A DNA stretch of 64,000 bases from Liquorilactobacillus mali. GTDB lineage: Bacteria; Bacillota; Bacilli; Lactobacillales; Lactobacillaceae. Position 1 is the stretch's first letter. Each line of letters begins with the position of its first letter. The stretch lies in NCBI RefSeq assembly GCF_001437155.1, contig NZ_JQAR01000004.1, forward strand, positions 86,022 to 150,021. Direction: 5' to 3'. The position numbers and the translations under genes were made by a program. Shown piece after piece: positions 1-8,827 of the stretch. The notes under the pieces were generated by a model. That model was not told where the DNA came from, ran no database searches, and saw nothing but the letters and a program-made list of their open reading frames with translations.

Positions 1-135
1 TCATTAAAATAAGAACAATGAGTTTTATGAGCGTTGAATTAGTGAAACAAAGATGAAGGGTGTAACTATTTCATGCTGGATTCTAAGGATAAAAACTTGT
101 AAAAGTGTCTGTTGCTATTTTTTTTAATTTTTTTC

Positions 136-163
136 TTGACAAAAGTAAAGATTCGATTAGAAT
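136..163 (+). promoter_or_regulatory. sigma-A promoter of the met operon
   Basis: TTGACA at 136-141 and TAGAAT at 158-163 are separated by 16 bases. Transcription would begin just ahead of the T-box leader, so this is the likely promoter of metQNI. No gene is seen in the 135 bases before it. Confidence 0.75.
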
Positions 164-179
164 GATACCTATAGTGTTA

Positions 180-458
180 ATAATCGAATGAAAACATCTT
201 GAAGAGTAGAGTACAGAATTGAGTTTCTAAGAGAGCTTCTGGTTGGTGTGAAGAAGTGAAACAAGATATTTTGGAAGATGGACTCGGAATGGTGACGGTG
301 AGTATTGAGCCGTTGACGTGGTTGCAGACGTTACAATTGCAGGATTGTTGCATAGTTTTCTAGAGGCTGTGCAGCGGTTCGCTGAGGTGATAATCTATTA
401 TCACAAACTAAGGTGGTACCACGACTAGCTCGTCCTTTTTATAGGACGGGTTTTTTTT
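180..458 (+). promoter_or_regulatory. T-box riboswitch leader (probably methionine-specific)
   Basis: The invariant T-box element AAGGTGGTACCACG lies at 410-423. It is followed by a GC-rich hairpin (CGTCC/GGACG, about 430-449) and a run of eight T, the terminator that competes with the antiterminator. Upstream there is room for Stem I and AG-rich bulge motifs. Two ATG triplets that could be the specifier lie at 278-280 and 289-291; I cannot decide between them without folding. With a methionine importer downstream, the regulator would sense uncharged tRNA-Met and switch the operon on during methionine starvation. T-box class is certain from the motif; the amino acid is inferred from context. 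Confidence 0.9.
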
Positions 459-560
459 ATTTCGATTAAAAAATTATTGTGGGGGATAGAAAACAAAAAG
501 TAAAAGGTAAAGAAAGACTGCATAATAAAAAAGTTTAAAAAATGAGGAGTGTATTCAATT

Positions 561-1403
561 ATGAAAAAGAAAAATATTATTATTTGGGCAATCGTAGCAA
601 TTATAATTATTATTGCGGGATACTTTAGTTTTGGTGGAGGACAAAAGAAAGCTTCTAGCAAGACAGTTACCATTGGAATCATGTCAGGTGTTAAACAGGA
701 TGATGCAATTTGGAAGACAGTTGCTAAAACGGCTAAGTCAAAATACAACATTACTTTGAAATTCAAGAAATTCACTGATTACTCACAGCCTAACAAGGCT
801 TTGACAAATGGTGATGTTGACCTCAATGCCTTCCAACATTATGCATTCTTAAATGCTTGGAACAAGGCTAACAAAACGAATATCGTAGCAATCGGTAAAA
901 CGTTCATTACACCAATTCGTTTATACTCTAACAAGGTAAAAAATGTTAAGGATATTCCAGATGGTGCAACAATTGCAGTACCTAACGATGCAACAAATGA
1001 GTCAAGAGCTTTGTATCTCTTAAAGAATGCAGGTTTGATCACCTTAAAGAATGATACTGACTTGGCAACAATTAAGACAATTGCTAAGAACCCAAAGCAT
1101 TTGCAGATCAAAGAATTAGATGCTAGTCAGACAGCACGTTCATTATCAGATGTAACTGCAGCAGTTATCAATACCAACTATGCACAGGCAGCAAAAATTG
1201 ATTACAAATCTGCAATTTATGTAGAACCAGTTAACAAGGACTCAGAACAATGGATTAATGTTATTGCAGCAAACAAAAAGGACAAGAACAACAAGGAATA
1301 CAAAGAAGTTGTTAAATCTTTCCAAACAGCAGAGGTAAAGAAAGCAATCAAGGCTCAATATGGTACAGCTGAAATCCCTGCATGGGATATTAAATTAAAA
1401 TAA
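561..1403 (+). CDS. metQ: methionine ABC transporter substrate-binding protein (MetQ/NlpA family)
   Basis: Extracytoplasmic D/L-methionine-binding component of the MetNIQ importer. The start is the ATG at 561, 11 bases after GAGGAG; a GTG at 549 overlaps that site and is unlikely. The 280-residue protein has a hydrophobic N-terminal segment (about residues 6-24) followed by an NlpA-type domain beginning near VTIGIMSGV. A FITPIRLYS segment and an ASQTARSLSDV segment are typical of the family. Unlike most Gram-positive MetQ proteins there is no lipobox cysteine after the hydrophobic segment, so it appears anchored by an uncleaved or non-lipoprotein signal. It is first in an operon with metN and metI under T-box control. 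Confidence 0.9.
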   Translation: MKKKNIIIWAIVAIIIIIAGYFSFGGGQKKASSKTVTIGIMSGVKQDDAIWKTVAKTAKSKYNITLKFKKFTDYSQPNKALTNGDVDLNAFQHYAFLNAWNKANKTNIVAIGKTFITPIRLYSNKVKNVKDIPDGATIAVPNDATNESRALYLLKNAGLITLKNDTDLATIKTIAKNPKHLQIKELDASQTARSLSDVTAAVINTNYAQAAKIDYKSAIYVEPVNKDSEQWINVIAANKKDKNNKEYKEVVKSFQTAEVKKAIKAQYGTAEIPAWDIKLK

Positions 1404-1437
1404 GTACATTTGTTCATAGGCAGGAGGCTAAGAGTAT

Positions 1438-2517
1438 ATGGCTGTTGAAGCGATTAAATTAGAAAAAGTAAATGTTACATTCACGCAAAAAAATGAGAAA
1501 GTTGATGCCGTGAAGGATGTGACTCTGCATGTTGAAAAAGGAGATATATATGGAATTGTGGGCTATTCAGGTGCAGGTAAGTCAACATTGGTTCGAGTAA
1601 TCAACTTGTTACAGCGTCCCACTTCTGGAAAGGTCGAAGTAAATGGCGAGATCTTGTATGAGAAAGATGCTTCTGGTGAGAAGATTATCAGTGATAAGAA
1701 GTTGCGTGCGAGAAGACGGAAAATAGGAATGATTTTTCAACACTTCAATCTGCTTAATGAACAAACTGTAATACAAAATGTTGCTTTTGCATTGAAACAC
1801 AGTAATTTGAAAGAAAAACATATTTTGGAAAAGTCAAATAAATTATTAGATCTTGTCGGCCTGAGTGATAAAGCAGATGTATATCCGGCACAGCTTTCAG
1901 GGGGGCAACAGCAACGTGTTGCTATTGCAAGAGCATTGGCAAATGATCCAGATATTTTGATTTCAGATGAGGGTACTTCAGCACTTGACCCCAAAAATAC
2001 AGTTCAAATTCTTGATTTATTAAAAGAAATTAATGAAAAATTGGGATTAACAGTCGTTTTAATTACCCATGAGATGGATGCCGTTAAGCGAATTGCTAAT
2101 AAGGTAGCTGTGATGGAAGATGGACGAATTATCGAACGTGGTGATTTGATTTCTATTTTCACTAATGCTAAAGAAAAATTGACGCGTGAATTTTTGGGCG
2201 GCGGTTCTGCAAAAGCAATTGCTACTTTACAAGAATATGAACTTGGAAAATTAGCAGAAGATGAACATTTGGTGCAGCTCATTTATATGGGGTCAAAAGT
2301 TAGTGAACCGATTCTGATTAAACTTTATCGTGACTTTAATGTTGAGGCTAATATTATCTATAGTAATATCGAAGTTTTACGTGAGACCCCAATTGGCACG
2401 CTTTTCGTTGTTCTTAAGGGAACAGAGGACAGTCGTGTCAAAGCAATTGCTTACTTGAAGGAGCAAGGAGTTATTATAAAGGATGTTAAAGAACAGGATG
2501 TGAAGAAGAATGGCTGA
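1438..2517 (+). CDS. metN: methionine ABC transporter ATP-binding protein MetN
   Basis: ATPase that powers methionine import through MetI. The 359-residue protein has Walker A GYSGAGKST at residues 42-50, the signature LSGGQQQR, Walker B ILISDEGTSALD (G where many homologues have A) and the switch histidine in LITHEMD. About 100 C-terminal residues form the NIL domain that in MetN proteins binds methionine and inhibits transport when the cell is replete. AGGAGG precedes the ATG. The 3' end overlaps metI by 8 bases, indicating translational coupling. Confidence 0.95.
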   Translation: MAVEAIKLEKVNVTFTQKNEKVDAVKDVTLHVEKGDIYGIVGYSGAGKSTLVRVINLLQRPTSGKVEVNGEILYEKDASGEKIISDKKLRARRRKIGMIFQHFNLLNEQTVIQNVAFALKHSNLKEKHILEKSNKLLDLVGLSDKADVYPAQLSGGQQQRVAIARALANDPDILISDEGTSALDPKNTVQILDLLKEINEKLGLTVVLITHEMDAVKRIANKVAVMEDGRIIERGDLISIFTNAKEKLTREFLGGGSAKAIATLQEYELGKLAEDEHLVQLIYMGSKVSEPILIKLYRDFNVEANIIYSNIEVLRETPIGTLFVVLKGTEDSRVKAIAYLKEQGVIIKDVKEQDVKKNG

Positions 2518-3211
2518 ACTATTTGCAAAGTATTTTCCTAATGTTATTTCCCAAGGCTGGAGTGGTGATGGAGGCTGGTTGACTGCCATTGGCGAGACCT
2601 TTTATATGATTTTTTGGCCAGCAATTTTTGGTGGATTACTAGGATTGTTCTTTGGAATCGGATTGGTTCTGACAGATACAGATGGAATTTTACCGAATAA
2701 AACATTTTTTGGAATATTTGATAAGATTGTATCCTTCTTTAGAGCTATTCCTTTTATCATTCTGTTGGCTTTCATAGCTCCTGTTACTAATTTCTTGGTT
2801 GGAACACAGATTGGTACGCTTGGTGCCTTGGTGCCACTTTCATTAGGACTATTCCCTTTCTATGCACGTCAGGTTCAGGTTGCTTTGAAGAGTGTCGATC
2901 ACGGAATTATCGAAGCTGCACAATCAATAGGGGCAACCTTTTGGGATTTGGTCTTTGATGTCTATCTGAGAGAGGCACGTTCAGAATTGATCCGAGTTAC
3001 TACTGTAACAATGATTAGTTTAGTTGGGTTAACCGCGATGGCTGGTGCAGTTGGTGCAGGTGGTCTTGGTAATATGGCGATTGCCTATGGCTATGGACGC
3101 TTTGCAAATGACATCACGTTTGTAGCTACCTTTTTGGTGTTAGTTATTGTGCTGGTTATCCAGCTGCTTGGTGACTTCTTAGCCAAAATATTCAACCATA
3201 AGGCAGTCTAG
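2510..3211 (+). CDS. metI: methionine ABC transporter permease MetI
   Basis: Membrane permease of the MetNIQ importer. The 233-residue hydrophobic protein has several predicted membrane segments and the cytoplasmic loop EAAQSIGATFWDLVFDVYL, which carries the EAA motif that docks on the ATPase. GGLGNMAIAYGYGR near the C terminus is typical of MetI. It starts inside the end of metN and is followed by a rho-independent terminator, closing the three-gene operon. Confidence 0.95.
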   Translation: MAELFAKYFPNVISQGWSGDGGWLTAIGETFYMIFWPAIFGGLLGLFFGIGLVLTDTDGILPNKTFFGIFDKIVSFFRAIPFIILLAFIAPVTNFLVGTQIGTLGALVPLSLGLFPFYARQVQVALKSVDHGIIEAAQSIGATFWDLVFDVYLREARSELIRVTTVTMISLVGLTAMAGAVGAGGLGNMAIAYGYGRFANDITFVATFLVLVIVLVIQLLGDFLAKIFNHKAV

Positions 3212-3293
3212 TTTTGGAATAAATGGTTCACTTTTAGGAGTTATAAATTTAGTGTAACTAAATACTTCATATACTATGAATTGTAATAAAAAT

Positions 3294-3337
3294 AAAAAGA
3301 GTTGTGACCAGACTGATATTTGGTCCAGCTCTTTTTT
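3294..3337 (+). terminator. rho-independent terminator of metQNI
   Basis: A GAGTTGTGACCA arm pairs, with one bulge and a G-U pair, with TGGTCCAGCTC, followed by six T. It lies 83 bases after the metI stop. Confidence 0.8.
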
Positions 3338-3435
3338 ATACTCAAGTGAAACAGAATAGCTTGTGATGATGAATGTTAGTAAAAATTAAAAATTTGACAA
3401 TTATATTACGGTATCATTACAAGCACGTGTTTTGA

Positions 3436-3464
3436 TTGTGACAATCTTTTTTCTTTAGTAAAAT
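3436..3464 (+). promoter_or_regulatory. probable promoter of the ireB operon
   Basis: TTGTGA (3436-3441) and TAAAAT (3459-3464) are spaced by 17 bases, about 30 bases ahead of the ireB start and downstream of the met terminator. Confidence 0.55.
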
Positions 3465-3496
3465 GATAATAGGTTATGCATGCGGAGGTGCTTGCG

Positions 3497-3760
3497 ATGA
3501 GTTCGTTAGATAAAACAATGTATTTTGACTTTGGTGATAACCACCAGAAGGATGTACATGAAACTTTAGTGACTGTATACAAAGCTTTAGAAGAAAAGGG
3601 TTATAATCCAATTAATCAAATAGTAGGATATCTTCTTTCGGGGGATCCTGCATATATTCCAAGACTTAATGATGCACGTAATCTGATTAGAAAACATGAA
3701 CGTGATGAGATCGTTGAGGAATTAGTTCGTTCCTATCTGCACAAGGAGGACAAGAAGTGA
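3497..3760 (+). CDS. ireB: IreB family regulatory phosphoprotein (UPF0297)
   Basis: Small cytoplasmic protein; the Enterococcus faecalis homologue is a substrate of the Ser/Thr kinase IreK and affects cephalosporin resistance. The 87-residue product begins [12 protein letters not shown], the family's conserved start, which supports the ATG at 3497 behind GGAGGTG rather than the in-frame ATG at 3476. The conserved [21 protein letters not shown] block is present. It overlaps ruvX by 4 bases; the ireB-ruvX-DUF1292 order is a conserved Firmicutes cluster. Confidence 0.92.
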   Translation: MSSLDKTMYFDFGDNHQKDVHETLVTVYKALEEKGYNPINQIVGYLLSGDPAYIPRLNDARNLIRKHERDEIVEELVRSYLHKEDKK

Positions 3761-4194
3761 CGAGATTAATGGGACTTGACGTTGGTTCTAAGACCGTTGG
3801 TATTGCAATCAGCGACTTGCTTGGATGGACAGCGCAAGGAATTGAGATTATTCCTATAGATGAAGATAATGAAGAATTTGGAATTGAACGTGTGAAAGAA
3901 CTGGTTCAACAATATGAAATCAGCGGTTTTGTGGTAGGATTGCCAAAAAATATGAATAATACTTCTGGACCAAGAGTTGAGGCATCGAAAAAATACGGTG
4001 AGTTACTCAAAGAAACGTTTGGATTACCAATTGATTTTCAAGATGAGCGACTTACGACTGTCGCTGCAGAAAGAATGTTAGTTGAACAAGCAGATACATC
4101 GCGCAAGAAGAGGAAAAAAGTAATTGATAAGTTAGCAGCGGGTCTGATTTTGCAAAACTATTTAGACAAAAAGGGTCCTCTTCTACAGAATTAA
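3757..4194 (+). CDS. ruvX: Holliday junction resolvase RuvX/YqgF
   Basis: YqgF-family nuclease with an RNase H-like fold, implicated in Holliday junction resolution and 16S rRNA maturation. The 145-residue protein begins with the nucleotide-binding-like [14 protein letters not shown], includes VVGLPKNMN near residue 66 and carries FQDERLTT with the acidic active-site residues. It uses a GTG start overlapping the ireB stop, so translation is coupled. Confidence 0.93.
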   Translation: MTRLMGLDVGSKTVGIAISDLLGWTAQGIEIIPIDEDNEEFGIERVKELVQQYEISGFVVGLPKNMNNTSGPRVEASKKYGELLKETFGLPIDFQDERLTTVAAERMLVEQADTSRKKRKKVIDKLAAGLILQNYLDKKGPLLQN

Positions 4195-4220
4195 TAAAAA
4201 TTATGAATATGAGGTATTAC

Positions 4221-4511
4221 ATGATGAATGATAATGACAACCTAATGACTTTAGTTGATGAACATGGAAATGAAACATTGTACGAGGTATTGTTTACCTT
4301 TGAGTCGGATGATTACGGCAAGTCATATATCTTGTTAATCCCTGCTGGGGCACAGCCAGAGGAACAAGTTGACGTTTTGGCATTCTCATTTGATCCAAAT
4401 GAAGACGGGGAAGCTGTCGATGCAGAGTTACATGATATTGAAAATGATGATGAGTGGGATATGGTTGAAGGTGTACTCGATACATTTTTGAACGATGAAA
4501 ATATGCAATAG
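4221..4511 (+). CDS. DUF1292 family protein (YrzB)
   Basis: Acidic small protein of unknown function that regularly follows ruvX in lactobacilli and bacilli. The recognisable DUF1292 core runs from LVDEHGNETLYEVLFTF to the acidic tail EDGEAVDAE. I prefer the ATG at 4221 because GAGG lies at 4211-4214; an upstream in-frame ATG at 4203 lacks a ribosome site. A hairpin follows at 4555-4593. Confidence 0.88.
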   Translation: MMNDNDNLMTLVDEHGNETLYEVLFTFESDDYGKSYILLIPAGAQPEEQVDVLAFSFDPNEDGEAVDAELHDIENDDEWDMVEGVLDTFLNDENMQ

Positions 4512-4554
4512 TCAATGTAGATTTATTTTGACATTATGTTGTTAGTTGAATTCT

Positions 4555-4593
4555 TGGGGGCTGGGTCGAAAGATATATTTTGACTCATTCCCC
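4555..4593 (+). terminator. hairpin, probable terminator of the ireB operon
   Basis: GGGGGCTGGGTCGAAA pairs with TTTTGACTCATTCCCC through mostly Watson-Crick and G-U pairs. Only a weak T-rich tail (TGTTTTA) follows, so termination efficiency is uncertain. Confidence 0.55.
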
Positions 4594-4804
4594 ATGTTTT
4601 AGCCTTGTACTATTCAAATTAATGAGGTATTAGTTGGTAAAAAGTTTGAGTATCAACTTCAATTATTAACCTATGTTGGCTTTTTAAGAGATTACCGCAA
4701 TAAAGATTTTGTTTTTTACTAAGATAATTGACAATGACACAGATTTTTAGTGATAGTATGCTAAAATTAACGTCAGATAATCCAATATGGGAGGGGTTAT
4801 AAGA

Positions 4805-5062
4805 ATGTCTGATGAAAAGCGCCGGTTTAGGGCAAAAATTGCCGGTGATGACTATACTATTATCGGAAATAGTACAGACGAACATATGGATACAGTAGTG
4901 AGCCTTGTTGAAGAACAATTCGAAGAGATTCAAAGGCTGATGCCAGGCCTAAGTAAGGAACGTGCTGCTGTTTTATTGGCAATTAATGCCGTTTCAGATC
5001 AATTATATAAAGAAGAAGAGATTGAAAAGTTGCAAGCGTTGCTAGACTCAAGAGGAAAGTAG
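4805..5062 (+). CDS. zapA: cell division protein ZapA
   Basis: Cytoplasmic coiled-coil protein that cross-links FtsZ filaments at the Z-ring. The 85-residue product has KRRFRAKIAGDDYTIIG at the N terminus, the ZapA head domain, and a C-terminal helix ending LYKEEEIEKLQALL. The ATG at 4805 follows GGGAGGGG; an upstream in-frame GTG at 4787 would include that site in the coding region. It is the first gene of the zapA-cvpA-mutS2 set. Confidence 0.9.
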   Translation: MSDEKRRFRAKIAGDDYTIIGNSTDEHMDTVVSLVEEQFEEIQRLMPGLSKERAAVLLAINAVSDQLYKEEEIEKLQALLDSRGK

Positions 5063-5070
5063 GTGATTTG

Positions 5071-5616
5071 ATGATATTATCTGTAGTCCTTATTGTGATA
5101 TTATTTTTTGCTTTCATCCATGGAATGCACCGAGGATTAATATTAATGCTGCTGAATTTAGTTGGATTAGTATTATTGTTTTTCATTGCGCATAGTTTTG
5201 CAGGAACAGTCGGTGGTTGGCTGCAGCAATTGGTAGAATCTTTCAATCAGAGTTCTGCAACGTGGAGCGCAGATCAAGGAACACTAAGTGGCAGTTCAAC
5301 CTTTTACTATGGGTTAGCATATTGGTTGATTATGCTCATAGGTGGTTTTGTAATTTATCGAATAATCAGAACCTTTAATTTGGTGAAGAAGATTCCTGTA
5401 ATTGGACAGCTTAATGCTTTAGCAGGTGGAGCAGTTTCAATTATATTAACTTATTTGATTATGTTTGCAGCTTTGATTGTAATGCAGTCCTGGCCAACTA
5501 CAAGTGTTAGAGAGACAGTTTCCGAATCAGGTGTGGCTCAATTTATTTTGGAAAAGACACCTGTAATGTCACAGAATCTAAAGGATTGGCTGCAGGAAAA
5601 TGATAGTAGTGTATAG
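5071..5616 (+). CDS. cvpA: CvpA family membrane protein
   Basis: Integral membrane protein of the CvpA (colicin V production) family, role unsettled. About 181 residues with four hydrophobic segments; FIHGMHRGL near the N terminus and the FNLVKKIPVIGQLNALAGG block are characteristic. The ATG at 5071 lies 5 bases after AGGTG. It sits between zapA and mutS2, its normal position in lactobacilli. Confidence 0.88.
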   Translation: MILSVVLIVILFFAFIHGMHRGLILMLLNLVGLVLLFFIAHSFAGTVGGWLQQLVESFNQSSATWSADQGTLSGSSTFYYGLAYWLIMLIGGFVIYRIIRTFNLVKKIPVIGQLNALAGGAVSIILTYLIMFAALIVMQSWPTTSVRETVSESGVAQFILEKTPVMSQNLKDWLQENDSSV

Positions 5617-5627
5617 GGGGAAGTTTT

Positions 5628-7988
5628 GTGAACAGTAAAACTTTGAAGACACTAGAGTTTGCAAAAGTCAAAAACAATCTATTGCCTTTTATAAGTACTC
5701 CAATGGGGGAGAAACAAGTAGCAACACTTGAACCGAGTAGTGATATAGCAGAAATTAAACAACGAATTGCACAAACGAGAGACGGTGCAGATATTCTGAG
5801 AATGAAGGGTGCAATTCCTGTCCCCAAGTTGCTGGATATTTCACAGTCATTAAAGCGACTAGACATTGATGCCAGTTTAAATGGTAAAGAATTAGCAGCC
5901 GTCAGTAAAGTTTTGCGTGCAACAAACGAAGTTAGAAGATTTTTTGTGAAACTCGATGATGAGGCAATCGAATTAGCTTCGCTGGATGAACTAGCTGCGG
6001 ATTTACAAGTTTTGCCCGAAGTCAATAAGCGTTTATTAACCTCAATTGAGGGCGATGGTCACGTAACAGATGAAGCTTCAACTGCTCTGGCTGGTATTAG
6101 ACGTTCAATTGCAGCGATTGAGGGTCAGTTGAGAGATCAATTAAATGTGCTGGTTCACGGCAACTCATCCAAGTATTTAAGTGATGCAGTTATTACTATT
6201 AGAAATGACAGATATGTAATTCCAGTTAAGCAGGAATATCGCAGTCACTTTGGTGGTGTCGTGCATGACCAAAGTGCTTCAGGTCAAACGGTTTTTGTTG
6301 AACCTAAACAAATTGTAGAATTGAATAATCGTTTGAAACAACAGCAGTCAAATGAAAAAGAAGAAGTTGCACGAATATTACGGGAACTTTCGCAATTGAT
6401 TGCACCTTATACAACAGAAATTCGCCAAAATGTATATCTTTTGGGTGTTTTTGATTTTGTAAATGCCAAGGCACAGTATGCTGCACAAATTAAAGCAACG
6501 GAACCATTACTTTCAACTGAAAATAAGGTTTATTTACGGCAAGTGTGGCATCCATTGCTTGATATGAAAGCAGCAGTGAGAAACGACATTATGTTAGGCG
6601 ATGACTACAGAGCAATTGTCGTCACAGGGCCGAACACGGGTGGGAAAACAATTACATTGAAAACACTCGGGTTAGTTCAGCTTATGGGACAAGCGGGTCT
6701 TTTTATCCCAGCCTTTGAAGAAAGTCGTATTGGAATTTTTGACAATATTTTCGCGGATATTGGGGATGAACAGTCAATTGAACAAAGTCTAAGTACTTTT
6801 TCATCGCATATGACTAACATCGTTTCAATTTTGTCCGAAATTGATGATAAATCACTGATTTTATTTGATGAATTGGGAGCCGGTACAGATCCACAAGAGG
6901 GTGCAGCACTTGCGATTTCAATTCTTGATTATGTTGGTTCTAAGAGTAGTTATGTAATGGCGACAACTCATTATCCAGAACTTAAGGCCTATGGATATGA
7001 GCGTCCACAGACCATCAATGCCAGCATGGAATTTGATATAGAAAGCTTGAAACCGACTTATCATTTGTTATTAGGAATCCCGGGCCGCAGCAATGCATTA
7101 GATATTTCTAAGAAGTTAGGGCTGGATGATGTCATCATAATGCAGGCAAAACAATTAACTGCAGGACAAAATCAAGATTTAAATGACATGATCCAAGATT
7201 TGGTTGCCAAAAGGCATCAGGTTGAAGAAGAGTCAATAGAATTACACAAAAATCTGGAAGAATCACGGAAACTTCACGATGACTTGGAAAAAAAATATGA
7301 TGAATTTGTAAATCAACGTGAGAACTTGCTTGATAATGCAAGAAGAAAAGGTAATGAAATTGTCGAACAAGCAGCCAAAAAGTCCGAAGAAATTATCGCG
7401 GAATTACGTAAAATGAGGTTGAATGCGGGAACGACTATCAAAGAAGATAAGCTGATCTCTGCGAAAGCGCGTTTGAATGCACTTGAGCAACCTACTAATT
7501 TAAAGAAGAATAGGGTTTTGCGTCGCGCAAAGAAGAAACAAATCTTGAAGCCAAATGATGACGTACTTGTGAAATCATATGGACAACGTGGCGTATTGCT
7601 ACGAAAGGCTGGCAATCATGAATGGGAAGTCCAGCTAGGTATTCTCAAGATGAAGGTCGCAGAGGGTGACTTGGAGAAAGTCAAGGTTGAAGAAAATAAG
7701 AGAACGGCAATTAGAACAAGTGTTAAATCAGCTAATGCAACACATGTATCCCCGACCTTGGATTTACGGGGGGAACGCTATGAAGAGGCACTGGTGAAAG
7801 TCGATCGATACTTAGATGCCGCCGTTTTGGCAGGCTATTCAACTGTAACAATTGTCCATGGTAAGGGTACTGGAGCACTAAGACAAGGTATTACTGATTT
7901 TCTGTCGCAAAGTCGAGCAGTGAAGAGTTTTAAATTTGCTGCACCCAACGCGGGTGGAAATGGTGCAACTGTGGTATATTTTAAATAG
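5628..7988 (+). CDS. mutS2: endonuclease MutS2 (MutSB)
   Basis: MutS2 suppresses homologous recombination and, in Bacillus, acts in rescue of collided ribosomes. The 786-residue protein starts with GTG after GGGGGA. It has the MutS core and clamp-like helices, Walker A GPNTGGKT at about residues 334-341, Walker B SLILFDELGAGTDP near 410, a long charged coiled coil (about 520-620) and a C-terminal Smr domain beginning LDLRGERYEEA near 711 and containing VHGKGTGALR. Length is normal for the family. It follows cvpA directly. Confidence 0.95.
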   Translation: MNSKTLKTLEFAKVKNNLLPFISTPMGEKQVATLEPSSDIAEIKQRIAQTRDGADILRMKGAIPVPKLLDISQSLKRLDIDASLNGKELAAVSKVLRATNEVRRFFVKLDDEAIELASLDELAADLQVLPEVNKRLLTSIEGDGHVTDEASTALAGIRRSIAAIEGQLRDQLNVLVHGNSSKYLSDAVITIRNDRYVIPVKQEYRSHFGGVVHDQSASGQTVFVEPKQIVELNNRLKQQQSNEKEEVARILRELSQLIAPYTTEIRQNVYLLGVFDFVNAKAQYAAQIKATEPLLSTENKVYLRQVWHPLLDMKAAVRNDIMLGDDYRAIVVTGPNTGGKTITLKTLGLVQLMGQAGLFIPAFEESRIGIFDNIFADIGDEQSIEQSLSTFSSHMTNIVSILSEIDDKSLILFDELGAGTDPQEGAALAISILDYVGSKSSYVMATTHYPELKAYGYERPQTINASMEFDIESLKPTYHLLLGIPGRSNALDISKKLGLDDVIIMQAKQLTAGQNQDLNDMIQDLVAKRHQVEEESIELHKNLEESRKLHDDLEKKYDEFVNQRENLLDNARRKGNEIVEQAAKKSEEIIAELRKMRLNAGTTIKEDKLISAKARLNALEQPTNLKKNRVLRRAKKKQILKPNDDVLVKSYGQRGVLLRKAGNHEWEVQLGILKMKVAEGDLEKVKVEENKRTAIRTSVKSANATHVSPTLDLRGERYEEALVKVDRYLDAAVLAGYSTVTIVHGKGTGALRQGITDFLSQSRAVKSFKFAAPNAGGNGATVVYFK

Positions 7989-8062
7989 TAGAGCAGAAAT
8001 ATTGATTTTTTTGTATAATCTGGTATCATTTACTTACGAAAGGATAGTAGGAGGCGGTTTAA

Positions 8063-8374
8063 TTGATTAAAGAATTAACAGATTCAACATTTGAAAAGGA
8101 AACTAGTACAGGTGTTACATTGACCGATTTTTGGGCAACATGGTGTGGTCCTTGTCGGATGCAGTCACCAGTTGTAGAACAGTTAGCGGAAGAAATGGGA
8201 GATAAAGTAACTTTCGCCAAGGTTGATGTTGATCAAAATCAGGCAACAGCAAGTGAATTTGGAATTATGAGTATCCCTACGCTATTGATTAAGAAAGATG
8301 GCCAAGTCGTTGATACTTTGGTTGGTTATCATCCAAAGGAAAGATTACAGGCTAAGCTAGAACAATATATTTAA
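8063..8374 (+). CDS. trxA: thioredoxin
   Basis: Cytoplasmic disulfide reductase. The 103-residue protein has the active site WCGPC and the cis-proline loop SIPTLL. The start is a TTG nine bases after AGGAGG; no ATG fits. A TATAAT at 8014-8019 suggests its own promoter, although it also lies behind mutS2. A terminator at 8393-8417 follows. Confidence 0.95.
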   Translation: MIKELTDSTFEKETSTGVTLTDFWATWCGPCRMQSPVVEQLAEEMGDKVTFAKVDVDQNQATASEFGIMSIPTLLIKKDGQVVDTLVGYHPKERLQAKLEQYI

Positions 8375-8392
8375 TAGACGTTAATAAGAAAT

Positions 8393-8417
8393 GCAAGAAG
8401 TCATTTGACTTTTTGTA
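8393..8417 (+). terminator. rho-independent terminator of trxA
   Basis: GCAAGAAGTCA pairs with TGACTTTTTGT and a T-rich tract follows. Its right arm overlaps the -35 box of the next promoter, so the two signals are packed together. Confidence 0.7.
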
Positions 8418-8432
8418 TTTTTTTTATATAAT
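8405..8432 (+). promoter_or_regulatory. promoter of the padR operon
   Basis: TTGACT (8405-8410) and TATAAT (8427-8432) are spaced by 16 bases. Confidence 0.75.
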
Positions 8433-8441
8433 AATTATATA

Positions 8442-8470
8442 AACAATATTATACGTCATATAATATTGTT
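8442..8470 (+). promoter_or_regulatory. perfect 12-bp inverted repeat, probable PadR operator
   Basis: AACAATATTATA (8442-8453) and its exact complement TATAATATTGTT (8459-8470) are separated by five bases. The palindrome covers the expected transcription start and sits 28 bases before padR. Autoregulation by PadR proteins is well known; the assignment here is inference. Confidence 0.6.
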
Positions 8471-8497
8471 AGATGTAAAGCTAGTGGAGGTCAAACT

Positions 8498-8827
8498 ATG
8501 AAAATAAAAATATCAGCAGATTTGCTGGATGGAATGGTTCTGGCATTACTGGCCCAAAAGGATTATTACGGTTATGCATTAACGCAAGATATGCAAGCTG
8601 CGATTGCTATTTCGGAATCAACGATGTATCCAGTTCTACGCCGCCTGCAAAAAGATGGTTTTTTAACAACTTATGATCAACCTTATCAGGGAAGAAATCG
8701 GCGTTATTATCAAATTACAGATAAGGGAATTGAGCATCTTCAGGATGTTAAGAAGATGTGGGAAAGTTATAAGTTAAGTTTGGATCAAATCTTTTTTGGG
8801 GGAAAGGGAGGAAATATGAATGGATAG
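8498..8827 (+). CDS. PadR family transcriptional regulator
   Basis: DNA-binding regulator of 109 residues with a winged-helix domain: YYGYALTQDM, STMYPVLRRLQKDGFL and NRRYYQITDKG are the recognition-helix and wing motifs. It lacks the long C-terminal helical domain of PadR subfamily 2, so it is a short PadR. GGAGG lies before the ATG. The stop overlaps the next start by 8 bases. In lactobacilli this gene pairs with DUF1700 and DUF4097 genes and probably represses them. Confidence 0.92.
   Translation: MKIKISADLLDGMVLALLAQKDYYGYALTQDMQAAIAISESTMYPVLRRLQKDGFLTTYDQPYQGRNRRYYQITDKGIEHLQDVKKMWESYKLSLDQIFFGGKGGNMNG

Noticed and set aside
1..135. Possible 3' end of an upstream gene
   Set aside because: No frame of convincing coding character reaches into the window and no terminator is clear, so nothing is called.
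425..775. 116-codon minus-strand frame over the metQ start
   Set aside because: It is antisense to the metQ membrane segment and the T-box terminator, with no ribosome site.
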